Numbered from the stretch's first letter, positions 39,191-48,773 are shown. The stretch: DNA of 64,000 bases from DATJPY01 sp035506135 (GCA_035506135.1 DATJPY010000083.1:1-64000); one strand, 5' to 3'. A program made the numbers and translations. The notes: generated from the letters alone by a model not told the origin.

Positions 39191-40705
39191 TCACTTCGCG
39201 CGCGCGGCGGCCGCTCCCCCGACCTCGCTTTCGGCCCGCGCCCGCGTGATCCGGAAGCCCGTGGCCCCATAGAGGACCGTGAGGATCGGGCTCAGGATGT
39301 TGAAGATACAGAAGGGCAGGTAGAGCAGGGTGGGGACGCCCAGCACCGCCGACATGTAGGCGCCGCATGAGTTCCAGGGGATCAGGGGGGAGGTCACGGT
39401 GCCCGCGTCGGCGGCGGCTCTCGACAGCACTTCGGGGGCGAAGCCCCGCGCCCGGAACTCCTCCTTGAACGTCCGCACCGGCAGCACCAGGGCGATGTAC
39501 TGGTCGGCCGCCACGATGTTGAGACCCAGGGCCGTCCCGGCCGTCGTCGCGAAGAGGCGACCGTTGCTCCGCGCGCTCGCGATGAGCGGATCGATCAGCT
39601 TGCCGAGCAGGCCGAACTCCTCGAGCAGGGTGCCGAACGTCACCGCGCCGAGGATCAGCCAGATCGTCTTCAGCATGCTGCCCATGCCGCCTCGGGAGAG
39701 CAGGGTGTCGACGTCCTTCAGGCCCGAGTTCGCCTGGAATCCGCTCGCCATCGCCTTCCAGATCCCTTTCGCGAAGAGAAGCGGCCCCGAGAGCTCCGGC
39801 TCCGCCACGAAGCGCCGCACCACGTCCGGCTGCGTGAACGAGCCGAGGATCCCGGCGAGCAGCGACGCGATGATGATCGCGAGCGAGGAGGGCGACTTCT
39901 TGAGCGACATCACGAGCAGGGCGGCGAGCGGGATCAGGTTCAGCGGCGTGATCCAGAACAGGCGGTCGAGCTGGTGGAGGTCCGCCGAGGCGGCGGCCTG
40001 GTCCGGCAGGACCCCGTTCCCGTGCAGGCCCAGCAGCGCGAAGACCGCGGCGGCGATCAGGAAGGATGGCACCGAGGTCCACGCCTGCGCGCGGACGTGC
40101 ACGTACAGATCGGCGCCGGCGAGCTGCGACGCCAGGACGGTCGTCTCGGAGAGGGGGGAGGTCTTGTCGCCCAGGTAGGCGCCCGAGATCACGGCGCCCG
40201 CCGTGATCACCGGAGAGACACCGAGAAGCGACGCGATCCCCACGAGCCCGACGCCGACGGTCCCCGCCGTCGTCCAGGAGCTGCCGATGCTGAGCGAGGT
40301 CGCGGCACAGATCAGCGCGGTCGAGACGTAGTAGAAGTTGGGGTTGATCCACTGGATGCCGTAGTAGACGAGCGTCGGGATCGTGCCCGCCATGTTCCAG
40401 GTCCCGATCAGCGCGCCCACGCCGAGCAGGATGAAGATCGCGCTCACGATCGACGACATCCCGCGTTGGCTCGACTCGGCCACCTCCTCCCAGGTGTGGC
40501 CGTTCTTCAGGATGATGATGCTCGCCACCATCGAGCAGACCACCAACGCGGCCTGGATCGGACCGTCGAGCGCGTCGAGCCCGAAGAGCGAGAGGCCGCC
40601 CCCGATCGAGACGACGAGGGCGACGAGGGGGATGATCGCGTCCGCGTAGGAGGGCTCGCGTCGCGGCCGCGCTGCGTCCGACCCGGCCGCCGACTCTTCG
40701 CTCAC
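39191..40705 (-). CDS. nhaC: Na+/H+ antiporter NhaC family
   Basis: A 504-residue inner-membrane antiporter with about 12 helices. The motif SSWTTAGTVGVGLVGIASLLGVSP and GAYLGDKTSPLSETTVLA (parts) are characteristic of NhaC; GLNIVAADQYIALVLPVRTF completes the pattern. It exchanges Na+ for H+ at high pH in Bacillus. GTG 40705 overlaps the RND pump stop (GTGA) and has GGGGGAG upstream, so it is cotranscribed with the RND pump. The neighbouring arcD and the mrp operon suggest a cation and pH homeostasis island. Confidence 0.92.
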   Translation of the reverse strand: MSEESAAGSDAARPRREPSYADAIIPLVALVVSIGGGLSLFGLDALDGPIQAALVVCSMVASIIILKNGHTWEEVAESSQRGMSSIVSAIFILLGVGALIGTWNMAGTIPTLVYYGIQWINPNFYYVSTALICAATSLSIGSSWTTAGTVGVGLVGIASLLGVSPVITAGAVISGAYLGDKTSPLSETTVLASQLAGADLYVHVRAQAWTSVPSFLIAAAVFALLGLHGNGVLPDQAAASADLHQLDRLFWITPLNLIPLAALLVMSLKKSPSSLAIIIASLLAGILGSFTQPDVVRRFVAEPELSGPLLFAKGIWKAMASGFQANSGLKDVDTLLSRGGMGSMLKTIWLILGAVTFGTLLEEFGLLGKLIDPLIASARSNGRLFATTAGTALGLNIVAADQYIALVLPVRTFKEEFRARGFAPEVLSRAAADAGTVTSPLIPWNSCGAYMSAVLGVPTLLYLPFCIFNILSPILTVLYGATGFRITRARAESEVGGAAAARAK

Positions 40706-43700
40706 GGTGCTCCCCCCTGGCTCGCCGGAGCGGGTCGCTCCCCCCCCGCCGCGGGCGAGGGCTCGGCACCGGGTGCCGGTGCCTCGCTTCCGCGGAACCA
40801 GGCGACGTAGACGGTCGGAAGGAACACGAGCGTCAGCAGCGTTGCCACCAGCAGGCCGCCCATGACTGCGATCGCCATCGGTCCCCAGAAGACGGTGAAG
40901 GCGATCGGGATGAGCCCGAGCACGGTCGAGATCGCCGTCAGCATGATCGGGCGGAAGCGCGACTCGCAGGCCGCGACGACCGCGTCCCACACGCTCTTCC
41001 CCTCGGCCCGCTCCGCTTCGACCTGCTCGATCAGGATGACGGCGTTGCGCGCGATCACCCCCACCAGCGCGAGGATGCCGAGGATCGCCACGAAGCCGAG
41101 CGGGCGGTGCGAGAGAAGGAGCGCCCCGATCACGCCGATCAGGCCCAGCGGGACCACGCTCAGCACGAGGAACAGGCGCTGGAAGCTGCGGAGCTGGATG
41201 ATCAGGAAGGTGAGCATGATGAAGAGCATGAGCGGGACCACGGCGATCACCGACGCGCGCGAGTAGGCGCTCTCCTCCGCGATCCCGCCGAGCGCGATCC
41301 GGTAGGGGCGCGGCAGCTCCGCGTTCAGCTTCGCCACGGCCGGCTCCAGCCGGTCGACCACCTCCTCGGGGAGGACGCCGGGCGCCACGTCCGCATGCAC
41401 GGTCAGCGTGGGGACCCGGTCCCGCCGCCACACCAGCGGGTAGGCCTGGGTGTACTCGAGGGTCGCGAACTGGGTGAGCGGAATGGTGCGGCCGTTCGGC
41501 AGCGGCACCTGCAGCGTCTCGAGCGTCGACAGATCGACGCGCTCGTTCTCGACGGCGCGCGTCACCACGTCGATCAGGTAGATCGAGTCGCGGACCTGCG
41601 TCACCGTGGTGCCGGTGATGGCGCCGTTCAGCGCGGACGCGACCGCCTGCGAGCTCAGCCCGAGCTGGCGCGCCTCGTCCTGGTCGACCTGGATCCGCAC
41701 CTCGCGCGCCGGCTCCATCCAGTCGAAGTTCACGCGGCGCGCGGCGGGATCCGCCGCGACCGTCCCTGCTACGCGGAGCGCGAGCGCGCGCAGCTCGCTC
41801 GGATCCGGCCCGCTCACGCGGTACTGCACGGGCCAGCCGACCGGCGGGCCGAGCTCGAGGGGCGAGACGCGCGCGACGACGCTCGGGAACTGCTCGGCGA
41901 GCACCTTCTCGAGCCGGTCCTGGAGCCGCTCGCGCGCCGCGACGTCCTTCGCCAGCACGACCGACTGCCCGAAGAAGGGATTGGCGAGCTGGACGTCGAG
42001 CGGCAGGTAGAAGCGGATCGCGCCGCGACCCACGTAGCTGCTCCAGCGGTCGACGTCGGGATCCTGCTTCAGGATCGCGTCGAGCCGCTCGACCACCGCC
42101 TCGGTGGCGTAGATCGAGGCGTTCTGGGGCAGGTCCAGGTCGACCAGCAGCTCGACCCGGTCCGACGGCGGGAAGAACTGACGGGGCACCAGGCGCATCG
42201 CCCAGAGCGACGCCGCGAAGAGCGCGAGCGAGACGGCGATCGTGAGCCAGCGCCAGCGCAGCGCGCCGATCAGGAAGGCGCGATACGCGCGCATCAGGCG
42301 GCCGGGCTCCTCCGAGCGCGCCTTCTCGGGTCGCTTCAGCAGCCAGACGCCCAGCAGCGGAGCGAACAGCACGGCGACGAACCAGGAGAGCACCAGCGCG
42401 GCGCTCACCACGGCGAAGATCGAGAAGGTGTACTCACCCGCGGCGCTCCGGGCGAAGCCGATCGGGACGAAGCCGGCCATCGTCACGAAGCTCCCGGTGA
42501 GCATCGCGAAGGCCACGCTGGTGTAGGCGAAGCTCGCCGCGCCCTCCATGTCGTCGCCCGCCTCGAGCCGCCGGGTCATGACGTCGATCGTGGTCATGGC
42601 GTCGTCGACCAGCAGGCCGAGCGCGATGATCAGCGCGCCGAGCGAGATCCGCTGCAGGTCGATGTGCATCGCCTGCATCACCGGGAAGACCATGCAGATC
42701 GTGAGCGGGATCGAGAGCGCGACTACCGCGCCCGGGCGCAGGCCGAGGCTCACCATGCTGCACACCAGGATGATGGCGATGGCCTGCCACAGCGACTCCA
42801 TGAACTCACCGACGGCGTGCTCGACGGTCACGGGCTGATCGGCCACCAGCTTCGGCTCGATGCCGATCGGCAGGTTGGCGGTGATCTCCGCCATCGCGTG
42901 CGCCACGTTCTTGCCGAGCGCCAGGACGTCGCCGCCCTCGCGCATCGCGATGGCGAGCCCGATCGCCGGCACGCCGTTCACGCGGAACATCGGCTGCGGC
43001 GGGTCCGCGTAGCCGTGCTTCACCTCCGCGATGTCGCCGAGTCGGAGCATGCGGCCGCCGACGGCGAAGTTGACGTCGCGGACGTCCTGGTCCGTGCGGA
43101 ACGCGCCGGACACGCGGATCGAGAGCGACTCGTCGCCCGTCTGGATCACGCCCGCCGGGCGCACCGCGTTCTGCGCCTGCAGCGCCGCGATCAGCGCGTT
43201 GCGGTCGATCCCCAGGCCAGCGAGCTTTTCCATCGAGAACTCGACGTAGATCTTCTCATCCTGGGCGCCGAGGATCTCGATCTTCGAGACGTCCGGGACG
43301 AGCAGCAGCTTCGAGCGCACGTCCTCGACGTAGTCGCGCAGCTCGCGCGGCGAGAAGCCGTCGGCGGTGAAGCCGTAGATGATCCCGTAGGTATCGCCGA
43401 AATCGTCGTCGAAGCCGGGTCCGACGACGCCGGCCGGCAGCGTGTGGCGCATGTCGCCCACGTTCTTCCGCACCTGATACCAGATGTCGGGAACGTCCCG
43501 GGGCCGCGTGTCGCCGCGGAGGGTCACGAAGATGGTGGTCGAGCCCGCCACCGTGTAGCTGCGCAGGAAGTCGAGGCCTCGGGTCTCCTGCAGCGTGCGC
43601 TCGATGCGCTCGGTGACCTGCAGCAGCGTCTCGTCCAGCGTTGCGCCCGGCCATCCGGCCTGGACGACCATCGTGCGGAAGGTGAACTCGGGATCCTCGT

Positions 43701-43812
43701 TCCGGCCGAGCGCGAAGTAGGAGGCCACCCCCGCCGCGATGGTGGCGAGCATCAGGAAGACGACGATCGACCGCTCGCGCAGCGCCCAGGCGGAGAGGTT
43801 GAATCCGCTCAA
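40702..43812 (-). CDS. RND efflux pump permease subunit
   Basis: A 1036-residue AcrB-type inner-membrane pump with 12 helices and two large periplasmic loops, full length. Seen: GRNEDPEFTFRTMVVQAGWPGAT at the loop start (shown in part), the TM4 GLLVDDAMTTIDVM with the conserved Asp pair, FGPMAIAVMGGLL-type (here WGPMAIAVMGGLL) at TM11, and FLPTVYVAWF at TM12. The TTG start (43812) overlaps the adaptor stop (TTGA). It should form a tripartite pump with the adaptor and an outer-membrane factor encoded elsewhere. Substrates unknown. Confidence 0.92.
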   Translation of the reverse strand: MSGFNLSAWALRERSIVVFLMLATIAAGVASYFALGRNEDPEFTFRTMVVQAGWPGATLDETLLQVTERIERTLQETRGLDFLRSYTVAGSTTIFVTLRGDTRPRDVPDIWYQVRKNVGDMRHTLPAGVVGPGFDDDFGDTYGIIYGFTADGFSPRELRDYVEDVRSKLLLVPDVSKIEILGAQDEKIYVEFSMEKLAGLGIDRNALIAALQAQNAVRPAGVIQTGDESLSIRVSGAFRTDQDVRDVNFAVGGRMLRLGDIAEVKHGYADPPQPMFRVNGVPAIGLAIAMREGGDVLALGKNVAHAMAEITANLPIGIEPKLVADQPVTVEHAVGEFMESLWQAIAIILVCSMVSLGLRPGAVVALSIPLTICMVFPVMQAMHIDLQRISLGALIIALGLLVDDAMTTIDVMTRRLEAGDDMEGAASFAYTSVAFAMLTGSFVTMAGFVPIGFARSAAGEYTFSIFAVVSAALVLSWFVAVLFAPLLGVWLLKRPEKARSEEPGRLMRAYRAFLIGALRWRWLTIAVSLALFAASLWAMRLVPRQFFPPSDRVELLVDLDLPQNASIYATEAVVERLDAILKQDPDVDRWSSYVGRGAIRFYLPLDVQLANPFFGQSVVLAKDVAARERLQDRLEKVLAEQFPSVVARVSPLELGPPVGWPVQYRVSGPDPSELRALALRVAGTVAADPAARRVNFDWMEPAREVRIQVDQDEARQLGLSSQAVASALNGAITGTTVTQVRDSIYLIDVVTRAVENERVDLSTLETLQVPLPNGRTIPLTQFATLEYTQAYPLVWRRDRVPTLTVHADVAPGVLPEEVVDRLEPAVAKLNAELPRPYRIALGGIAEESAYSRASVIAVVPLMLFIMLTFLIIQLRSFQRLFLVLSVVPLGLIGVIGALLLSHRPLGFVAILGILALVGVIARNAVILIEQVEAERAEGKSVWDAVVAACESRFRPIMLTAISTVLGLIPIAFTVFWGPMAIAVMGGLLVATLLTLVFLPTVYVAWFRGSEAPAPGAEPSPAAGGERPAPASQGGAP

Positions 43813-44903
43813 GGGGCGGCCTGGAGCAGGCGGACCTTCTGGCCGGGGCGCAGCGTCTGGACGCCGGCGGTCACGACGAGGTCGTCGGGCGCGAGGCCCT
43901 GGCCCACCGACACGTCGGAGACGCCGTAGCGCAGCACCTCGATGTTCTGGAGCGACACCGTGTTGGTGCGAGCATCGACCACCCACACCGCCGGGCTGCC
44001 GTTGGCGGACGTCAGCGCCGAGGCCGGGATGCTGATGCCCGACGTGCCGCCGAGCTGGATCGAGCCGGTCACCGTCGAGCCGAGCCGCATCGCGTCCGGC
44101 GGATCGCTGAGCCCGACCTTGACCTCGAAGGTGCGCGTCACGGGATCGGCCTGCGGCGACACCTCGCGCACGCGACCGGTCGCGCGCACGCTCGGATCCG
44201 CGGTGAGCGCAACGGTCACCACCGGATCGAGGCCGGCCGCCGCCTCGATGACCCGCGCAGGGACCTGGAAGACGGCGTCGCGCCCGCCCTTGCGCGCGAT
44301 CCGCACGATCATCTGGCCGGCCGCCACGACCTCGCCCGGCTCGGCGCCGCGCGCCGTCACGGAGCCGGCCGAGTCGGCGAACAGCTCGGTGTAGGAGAGC
44401 TGCTCCCGCGCGGTGTCGAGCTGCGCCCGGGCGGCATCGACCCGCGCGTCCGCGGCCTGCCGGGCCTTCAGCGCCCGATCGAACACGGCCCGCGGCGCGA
44501 CGCCGCGCGCCAGCAGCGCCTCCTGGCGCTCGAAGTCGAGGCGCGCGTCGGCCGCCTGCGCGCTCGCGGCGGCGAGGTTCGCGCGCGCGGCCTGCACCGC
44601 GTTCTCGGCGGTGACGGATTCGAGGCGGCCGATCGGCTGCCCGGGCTGGACCCGATCTCCGACGTTGACCGAGCGCTCGATCAGGCGTCCGCCGACGCGG
44701 AAGGCGAGCGCCACCTCCTCCTGCGCGTAGACGTGTCCCGTGAGGGAGACCGTCTCGCCACCCTTCTGCGTCTCGACGCTGAGGGCGCGCACCGGGCGGA
44801 CGTCCGGCGCGTGCACCTCCTCGGTGGGACGGCACGCCGGGAGAGCGAGCAGCGCCGCGCAGGCGGCGATCGCGGCCGCGCGCGAGCGGGGGGTCCTCGT
44901 CAC
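43809..44903 (-). CDS. RND periplasmic adaptor lipoprotein
   Basis: A 364-residue membrane-fusion protein. GTG at 44903 has GGAGGAG upstream; the N-terminus ends in lipobox LPAC (C24). The barrel-sandwich strand VALAFRVGGRLIERSVNVGDRVQPGQ (partly quoted: RVGGRLIERSVNVGDRV), a coiled-coil hairpin (AARANLAAASAQAADARLDF in part) and a beta-barrel give the standard adaptor order. It couples the RND pump encoded just downstream to an outer-membrane channel. The stop overlaps the pump start. Confidence 0.9.
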   Translation of the reverse strand: MTRTPRSRAAAIAACAALLALPACRPTEEVHAPDVRPVRALSVETQKGGETVSLTGHVYAQEEVALAFRVGGRLIERSVNVGDRVQPGQPIGRLESVTAENAVQAARANLAAASAQAADARLDFERQEALLARGVAPRAVFDRALKARQAADARVDAARAQLDTAREQLSYTELFADSAGSVTARGAEPGEVVAAGQMIVRIARKGGRDAVFQVPARVIEAAAGLDPVVTVALTADPSVRATGRVREVSPQADPVTRTFEVKVGLSDPPDAMRLGSTVTGSIQLGGTSGISIPASALTSANGSPAVWVVDARTNTVSLQNIEVLRYGVSDVSVGQGLAPDDLVVTAGVQTLRPGQKVRLLQAAP

Positions 44904-44987
44904 GCTCGCTCCTCCGATCTCGGTCACGGGCGGGCACCGGCTCCGATTCCCACGGGCGCGGCTGCGGGCCCAGCATGGCATCGCGCC

Positions 44988-46490
44988 TCATGGGCGGCAA
45001 CCCGAACGCGCCCCCGCGGCGCCGCATCCGGCGTCCCGGGGCGCGGCGATCGTCTCCTCGATGCGCTCCATCTGGTACGCGAAGAAGGGGTTCGACGTCA
45101 TGCGCAGCAGCGAGTCGAGGCTCATCAGGAGCGTGCCGCGCTCGCCGCGCTTGGCGAGGGTGCCGAGCTGGATGCCGAAGTCCTCGGCCGGGTCGGGCGC
45201 GGTGCCGTAGAGGGGATCCTCGGGCGAGAACGGGAGCGCGATGTGCGACAGCGAGAAGACGTCGCCCGGGTACGAGAGGCCGAGGGGGCGCGATCGCTCC
45301 GAGGTCGCGCCCGCGTCGAGCGCGCGCTCCACGACCTCCGCCGTGTCGGGGCCGGCGTTGGTGACGAGCGTCGCGCGAAACGGGCGAGGCGGGTCGGGCA
45401 GCAGTCGCGCGAGCGCGGCGTCGACGCTCGGGCGCAGCAGCGGCTCGAAGTGGGCGCTGCGGTTCAGGTCGTACAGCACGAGCTCGCTGCCGTTCGGCGG
45501 CAGTCGATCGTACAGCGTGGAGACCACCGCCTGGGTGCTGACGGTGAAGTCGATCACGGACTGGAAGGTGAGGACCGGAGGCAGCTCGGCGAGGCGACCT
45601 GCGCCGCCCAGGCGGGCCATCTGCCGCTGCAGGACGCTCGTCAGGAGCTGGGTCTGGCGCGCCGCGTTGACCGGGAACGAGTTGTACTTGAAGGGATTGA
45701 ACTCGGGGAGGATCGCGAGCCAGGCCGCCTTTGCGAAGGCCGGGAAGACCGCCGGCAGACCCGCGAGCCCGGCGAAGCGCGCGAACGCGGTGATGCCGAC
45801 CATCGGCGAGATCAGCACCAGGCGATCGGGACGCGCGAGCGCCGGATCGTCGATCGCGTCGAGCGCGTACTGGAGCGCGAGCGCTCCACCGTTCGAGTAG
45901 CCGACGAGGTGCAGGGGCAGCGGTCCGCCGGCGCGCCTCCGCGCCTCGCGCACCGCGAGGCGCGTCGCCGCCGACCACGCCGCGAAGCGAGCCTCGGTCA
46001 ACGCGCCCGGGACGGTCCCGTGCGCCGGGAGCCGGATGCCGATCGCGACGTAGCCGTGCGCGCGATAGAGGCGCGCGACCTCGCGCATGCTGTAGGGCGA
46101 GTCCGTGAGCCCGTGCAGCAGGACCACCGCGCCGCGCGGCGCGCCGTCGGGCTCGAGGACGAAGGATCGGTTCCAGTCGTGCGAGAAGCGGGCCGGATGG
46201 ACGGGGCTCCCGGCGAAGTAGCGATTGAGCGCGAGGCGGGAGCCAGCCTGGAGCTTGTCGGTGACCTCGGCGCGCACGGCGTCGAAGGCTGCGTCCTCGG
46301 CCCGGAGATAGGCGCTCCAGTCGGCGCGGTCGAGCTCGTCGGCGCCGAGCTCGGGCGGCACGAAGCGGTGCCAGAGCTCGAGCGGAGGACCGCGTCGTGC
46401 ATCGTACGCCCGCACCGCCAGGAGCGTCGCGGCGCAGACGACGAGCAGCACCGCCGCACTTCGGATCGTCCTCACCACCGTCGACCGCAC
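44988..46490 (-). CDS. membrane-anchored alpha/beta hydrolase
   Basis: A 500-residue protein with an N-terminal hydrophobic segment (about residues 11-26) that anchors or exports it, then an alpha/beta-hydrolase domain. Nucleophile S199 sits in HLVGYSNGG; VVLLHGLTDSPYS is the oxyanion-hole loop. A long lid or extra C-terminal part (residues 290-500) exceeds the usual 300-residue fold. The GTG start at 46490 has GGAGGAGGGG upstream. It lies divergently from arcA with overlapping -10-like hexamers. It could be a lipase, esterase or acyltransferase; substrate unknown. Confidence 0.85.
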   Translation of the reverse strand: MRSTVVRTIRSAAVLLVVCAATLLAVRAYDARRGPPLELWHRFVPPELGADELDRADWSAYLRAEDAAFDAVRAEVTDKLQAGSRLALNRYFAGSPVHPARFSHDWNRSFVLEPDGAPRGAVVLLHGLTDSPYSMREVARLYRAHGYVAIGIRLPAHGTVPGALTEARFAAWSAATRLAVREARRRAGGPLPLHLVGYSNGGALALQYALDAIDDPALARPDRLVLISPMVGITAFARFAGLAGLPAVFPAFAKAAWLAILPEFNPFKYNSFPVNAARQTQLLTSVLQRQMARLGGAGRLAELPPVLTFQSVIDFTVSTQAVVSTLYDRLPPNGSELVLYDLNRSAHFEPLLRPSVDAALARLLPDPPRPFRATLVTNAGPDTAEVVERALDAGATSERSRPLGLSYPGDVFSLSHIALPFSPEDPLYGTAPDPAEDFGIQLGTLAKRGERGTLLMSLDSLLRMTSNPFFAYQMERIEETIAAPRDAGCGAAGARSGCRP

Positions 46491-46530
46491 GGTCCCCTCC
46501 TCCTGCGCTGGCCAACCCCGGCGATGCCGA

Positions 46531-46537
46531 TATGCTA
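46531..46537. promoter_or_regulatory. overlapping divergent -10-like elements (arcA / hydrolase)
   Basis: TATGCT on the plus strand (46531-46536) and TAGCAT on the minus strand (46537-46532) overlap, so RNA polymerase could not occupy both promoters at once. arcA would have a leader of about 84 bases and the hydrolase one of about 35. Confidence 0.42.
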
Positions 46538-46625
46538 CGCGCAACCGTGAGCCGGTGTTGGCGCCGCGGGAAGCCGACCCCATCACCCTCCGGGCATCGC
46601 CCTCCGGAGCTGGAGTCCCCCCAAC

Positions 46626-47876
46626 ATGGCAGATGCGAAACCGCAGGCCTACGGCGTCCACTCGGAGGTCGGCCAGCTCCGCAAGGTGATGGTGTGTGCG
46701 CCCGGCCGCGCGCATCAGCGGCTCACGCCGAGCAACTGCGACGCGCTGCTCTTCGACGACGTCCTGTGGGTCGAGAACGCCAAGCGCGACCACTTCGACT
46801 TCATCCAGAAGATGCGCGACCGCGGCGTCGACGTCGTCGAGATGCACAACCTGCTCGCCGAGACGGTCGCGCTCCCCGAGGCCAGGAAGTGGATCCTCGA
46901 CCACCAGATCGTGCCGAACCAGGTAGGCCTCGGTCTCGTCGACGAGATCAAGAGCTACCTCCACGGCCTCTCTGCGCGCGATCTCGCCGAGACGCTGATC
47001 GGCGGCCTCTCGACCGAGGAGTTCCCGGAGACCCACGGCGGCGAGATGCTCAAGCTGGTGAAGGACGCCGCCGGCGTCACCGAGTACCTGCTGCCGCCGC
47101 TGCCCAACACGCTCTACACGCGCGACACCACCTGCTGGATCTACGGCGGCTGCACGCTGAACCCGCTCTACTGGCCCGCGCGGCACGAGGAGACGATCCT
47201 CACCACGTCGATCTACAAGTTCCATCCGGATTTCGCCGGCAAGGTGAAGGTCTGGTGGGGCGACCCGAACCAGGACCACGGCCTCGCCACCCTCGAGGGC
47301 GGCGACGTGATGCCGATCGGCAAGGGCAACGTGCTGATCGGCATGAGCGAGCGCAGCTCGCGCCAGGGGATCAGCCAGCTCGCGGCGGCGCTCTTCGAGC
47401 AGAAGGCAGCCCAGCGGGTGATCGTCGCGGCGATGCCCAAGCTGCGGGCGGCGATGCATCTCGACACGGTCTTCACGTTCGCCGATCGCGACTGCGTGCT
47501 GCTCTACCCCGACATCGTCTACAACATCCACGCGTACTCGTACCGGCCGAGCAGCAAGCCGGGAGGCGTCGAGCTGCGCAAGGACGAGAAGCCCTTCGTC
47601 GACACGGTGGCGGAGGCGCTCGGAATCAAGAAGATGCGGGTCGTCGAGACCGGCGGGACCGCGTACATGCGCGAACGCACGCAGTGGGACAGCGGCGCCA
47701 ACCTCGTGTGCGCCTCGCCCGGCGTGGTGTACGCCTACGACCGGAACACCTACACCAACACGCTGCTGCGCAAGCAGGGCATCGAGGTCATCAGCATCGT
47801 CGGGGCCGAGCTCGGACGCGGGCGCGGCGGTGGGCACTGCATGACCTGCCCGCTGATCCGGGACGCCGTCGACTGA
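46626..47876 (+). CDS. arcA: arginine deiminase
   Basis: A 416-residue cytosolic arginine deiminase converting L-arginine to citrulline and ammonia. The nucleophilic Cys is C405 in GRGGGHCMTCPL, close to C406 of the Pseudomonas enzyme. Substrate motifs PLPNTLYTRDTTCWI, LEGGDVMPIGKGNVLIGMSERSS (partly quoted) and MHLDTVFTFAD are present. ArcD is in the same window on the other strand, but arcB (ornithine carbamoyltransferase) and arcC (carbamate kinase) are not seen, so ADI may serve ammonia production or acid tolerance rather than ATP synthesis. The ATG has a weak GGAG upstream. Confidence 0.96.
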   Translation: MADAKPQAYGVHSEVGQLRKVMVCAPGRAHQRLTPSNCDALLFDDVLWVENAKRDHFDFIQKMRDRGVDVVEMHNLLAETVALPEARKWILDHQIVPNQVGLGLVDEIKSYLHGLSARDLAETLIGGLSTEEFPETHGGEMLKLVKDAAGVTEYLLPPLPNTLYTRDTTCWIYGGCTLNPLYWPARHEETILTTSIYKFHPDFAGKVKVWWGDPNQDHGLATLEGGDVMPIGKGNVLIGMSERSSRQGISQLAAALFEQKAAQRVIVAAMPKLRAAMHLDTVFTFADRDCVLLYPDIVYNIHAYSYRPSSKPGGVELRKDEKPFVDTVAEALGIKKMRVVETGGTAYMRERTQWDSGANLVCASPGVVYAYDRNTYTNTLLRKQGIEVISIVGAELGRGRGGGHCMTCPLIRDAVD

Positions 47877-47950
47877 GCCAATCGCATCGCTCGCCGCGCA
47901 GCGCCCGCGACGTCGAAGTCGAGGGCCGCGACCGAGGGAGGGGGATCCGC

Positions 47951-48358
47951 ATGCGATCGACGACTTTGTGTGCAGCGATCGCGCTCGCGGCGCTGGCGGC
48001 GTACGCGGCGCAGGCCGGAGCGACCCCCGCCCAGACACGCGGGCGCCAGCGCTTCGTCGCCCTGTGCGCCTCGTGCCACGGGGAAGACGCCAGCGGCAAC
48101 GGTCCCGCCGCGTCGTCCATGCGGAGCGCGCCGCCGGATCTGCGCCGGATCGCGGAGCGCCACGGGGGACAGTTCGACCGGCGCTTGGTCGCCTCGATCA
48201 TCGACGGGCGCGACATGGCAGGCGGTCACGGCTCGGAGGCGATGCCGGTCTGGGGATGGAAGGGGCTGCGCGCGCGCAAGGGGGAAACCGGGCCGTCGCC
48301 GGGAATGGTCGACCTGCTCGCGTATCTCGAATCGATCCAGGTGAAGCCCGCGCCCTGA
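47951..48358 (+). CDS. small exported c-type cytochrome
   Basis: A 135-residue periplasmic cytochrome c. Signal peptide residues 1-24 (up to AQAGA), then CASCHGEDASGNGP with CASCH near residue 39 (single heme), and the axial Met candidate in HGSEAMPVWGWKG. It resembles cytochrome c class I electron carriers. GGGAGGGGG lies upstream of the ATG. It follows arcA by 74 bases and could be cotranscribed with it; a link to arginine metabolism is not evident. Partner oxidase unknown. Confidence 0.88.
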   Translation: MRSTTLCAAIALAALAAYAAQAGATPAQTRGRQRFVALCASCHGEDASGNGPAASSMRSAPPDLRRIAERHGGQFDRRLVASIIDGRDMAGGHGSEAMPVWGWKGLRARKGETGPSPGMVDLLAYLESIQVKPAP

Positions 48359-48373
48359 TCGCCGCCTTCGCCC

Positions 48374-48379
48374 TATCAT
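48374..48379 (+). promoter_or_regulatory. candidate -10 element (TATCAT)
   Basis: TATCAT lies 40 bases before the small secreted protein's ATG at 48420 and matches the TAnnnT pattern. Confidence 0.35.
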
Positions 48380-48419
48380 GCGGGATGGCCCCGTCGTGGG
48401 CCTACGAGGAGGGAACGCC

Positions 48420-48773
48420 ATGATGCGACGCCGGATCGAGCGACTCGGCCCTGCGTTGACCCTGGTCTCGGCCCTGGCGCTCGGGACCGCGCTCGCGGGG
48501 GCCGCCGCGGCGCAGCCGCGCGTCGAGGAGAGGCTGGGCTTCGCCGTCACGGGCGAGGTCACCGCGATCGACGCTGCCGCGCGCAAGATCACCGTGAAGA
48601 GCACGAACGACGAGGGCGTGGTCTACACCGTCGACGCCTCGGCGACCATCATGTCCGGCTCGCAGAAGCTCGCGCTCGGCGATGTCAAGAAGGGCTGGAC
48701 CGTGGTGCTGAACGGCCAGGACGATCCGGCGGGAAAGCGCGTGACCTACATCAAGGTCGCGAAGGCGCCCTAG
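48420..48773 (+). CDS. small secreted protein, OB-fold-like strands
   Basis: A 117-residue exported protein. The signal peptide (residues 1-31, ending AGAAAAQ) is followed by beta strands: FAVTGEVTAIDAAARKITVKS, seen in part as GEVTAIDAAARKITVKS, then VVYTVDASATI and GWTVVLNGQDDP and RVTYIKVAK. This is the pattern of small DUF5666-like or OB-fold periplasmic proteins. AGGAGGG (48407-48413) precedes the ATG. Function unknown. It is 47 bases from the stop of the opposing outer-membrane factor gene. Confidence 0.72.
   Translation: MMRRRIERLGPALTLVSALALGTALAGAAAAQPRVEERLGFAVTGEVTAIDAAARKITVKSTNDEGVVYTVDASATIMSGSQKLALGDVKKGWTVVLNGQDDPAGKRVTYIKVAKAP

Noticed and set aside
40702..46515. A single 1937-codon minus-strand open frame
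   Set aside because: Its first 900 codons are the out-of-frame shadow of the adaptor and hydrolase genes (Arg/Pro-rich, no domain). The real pump begins at TTG 43812.
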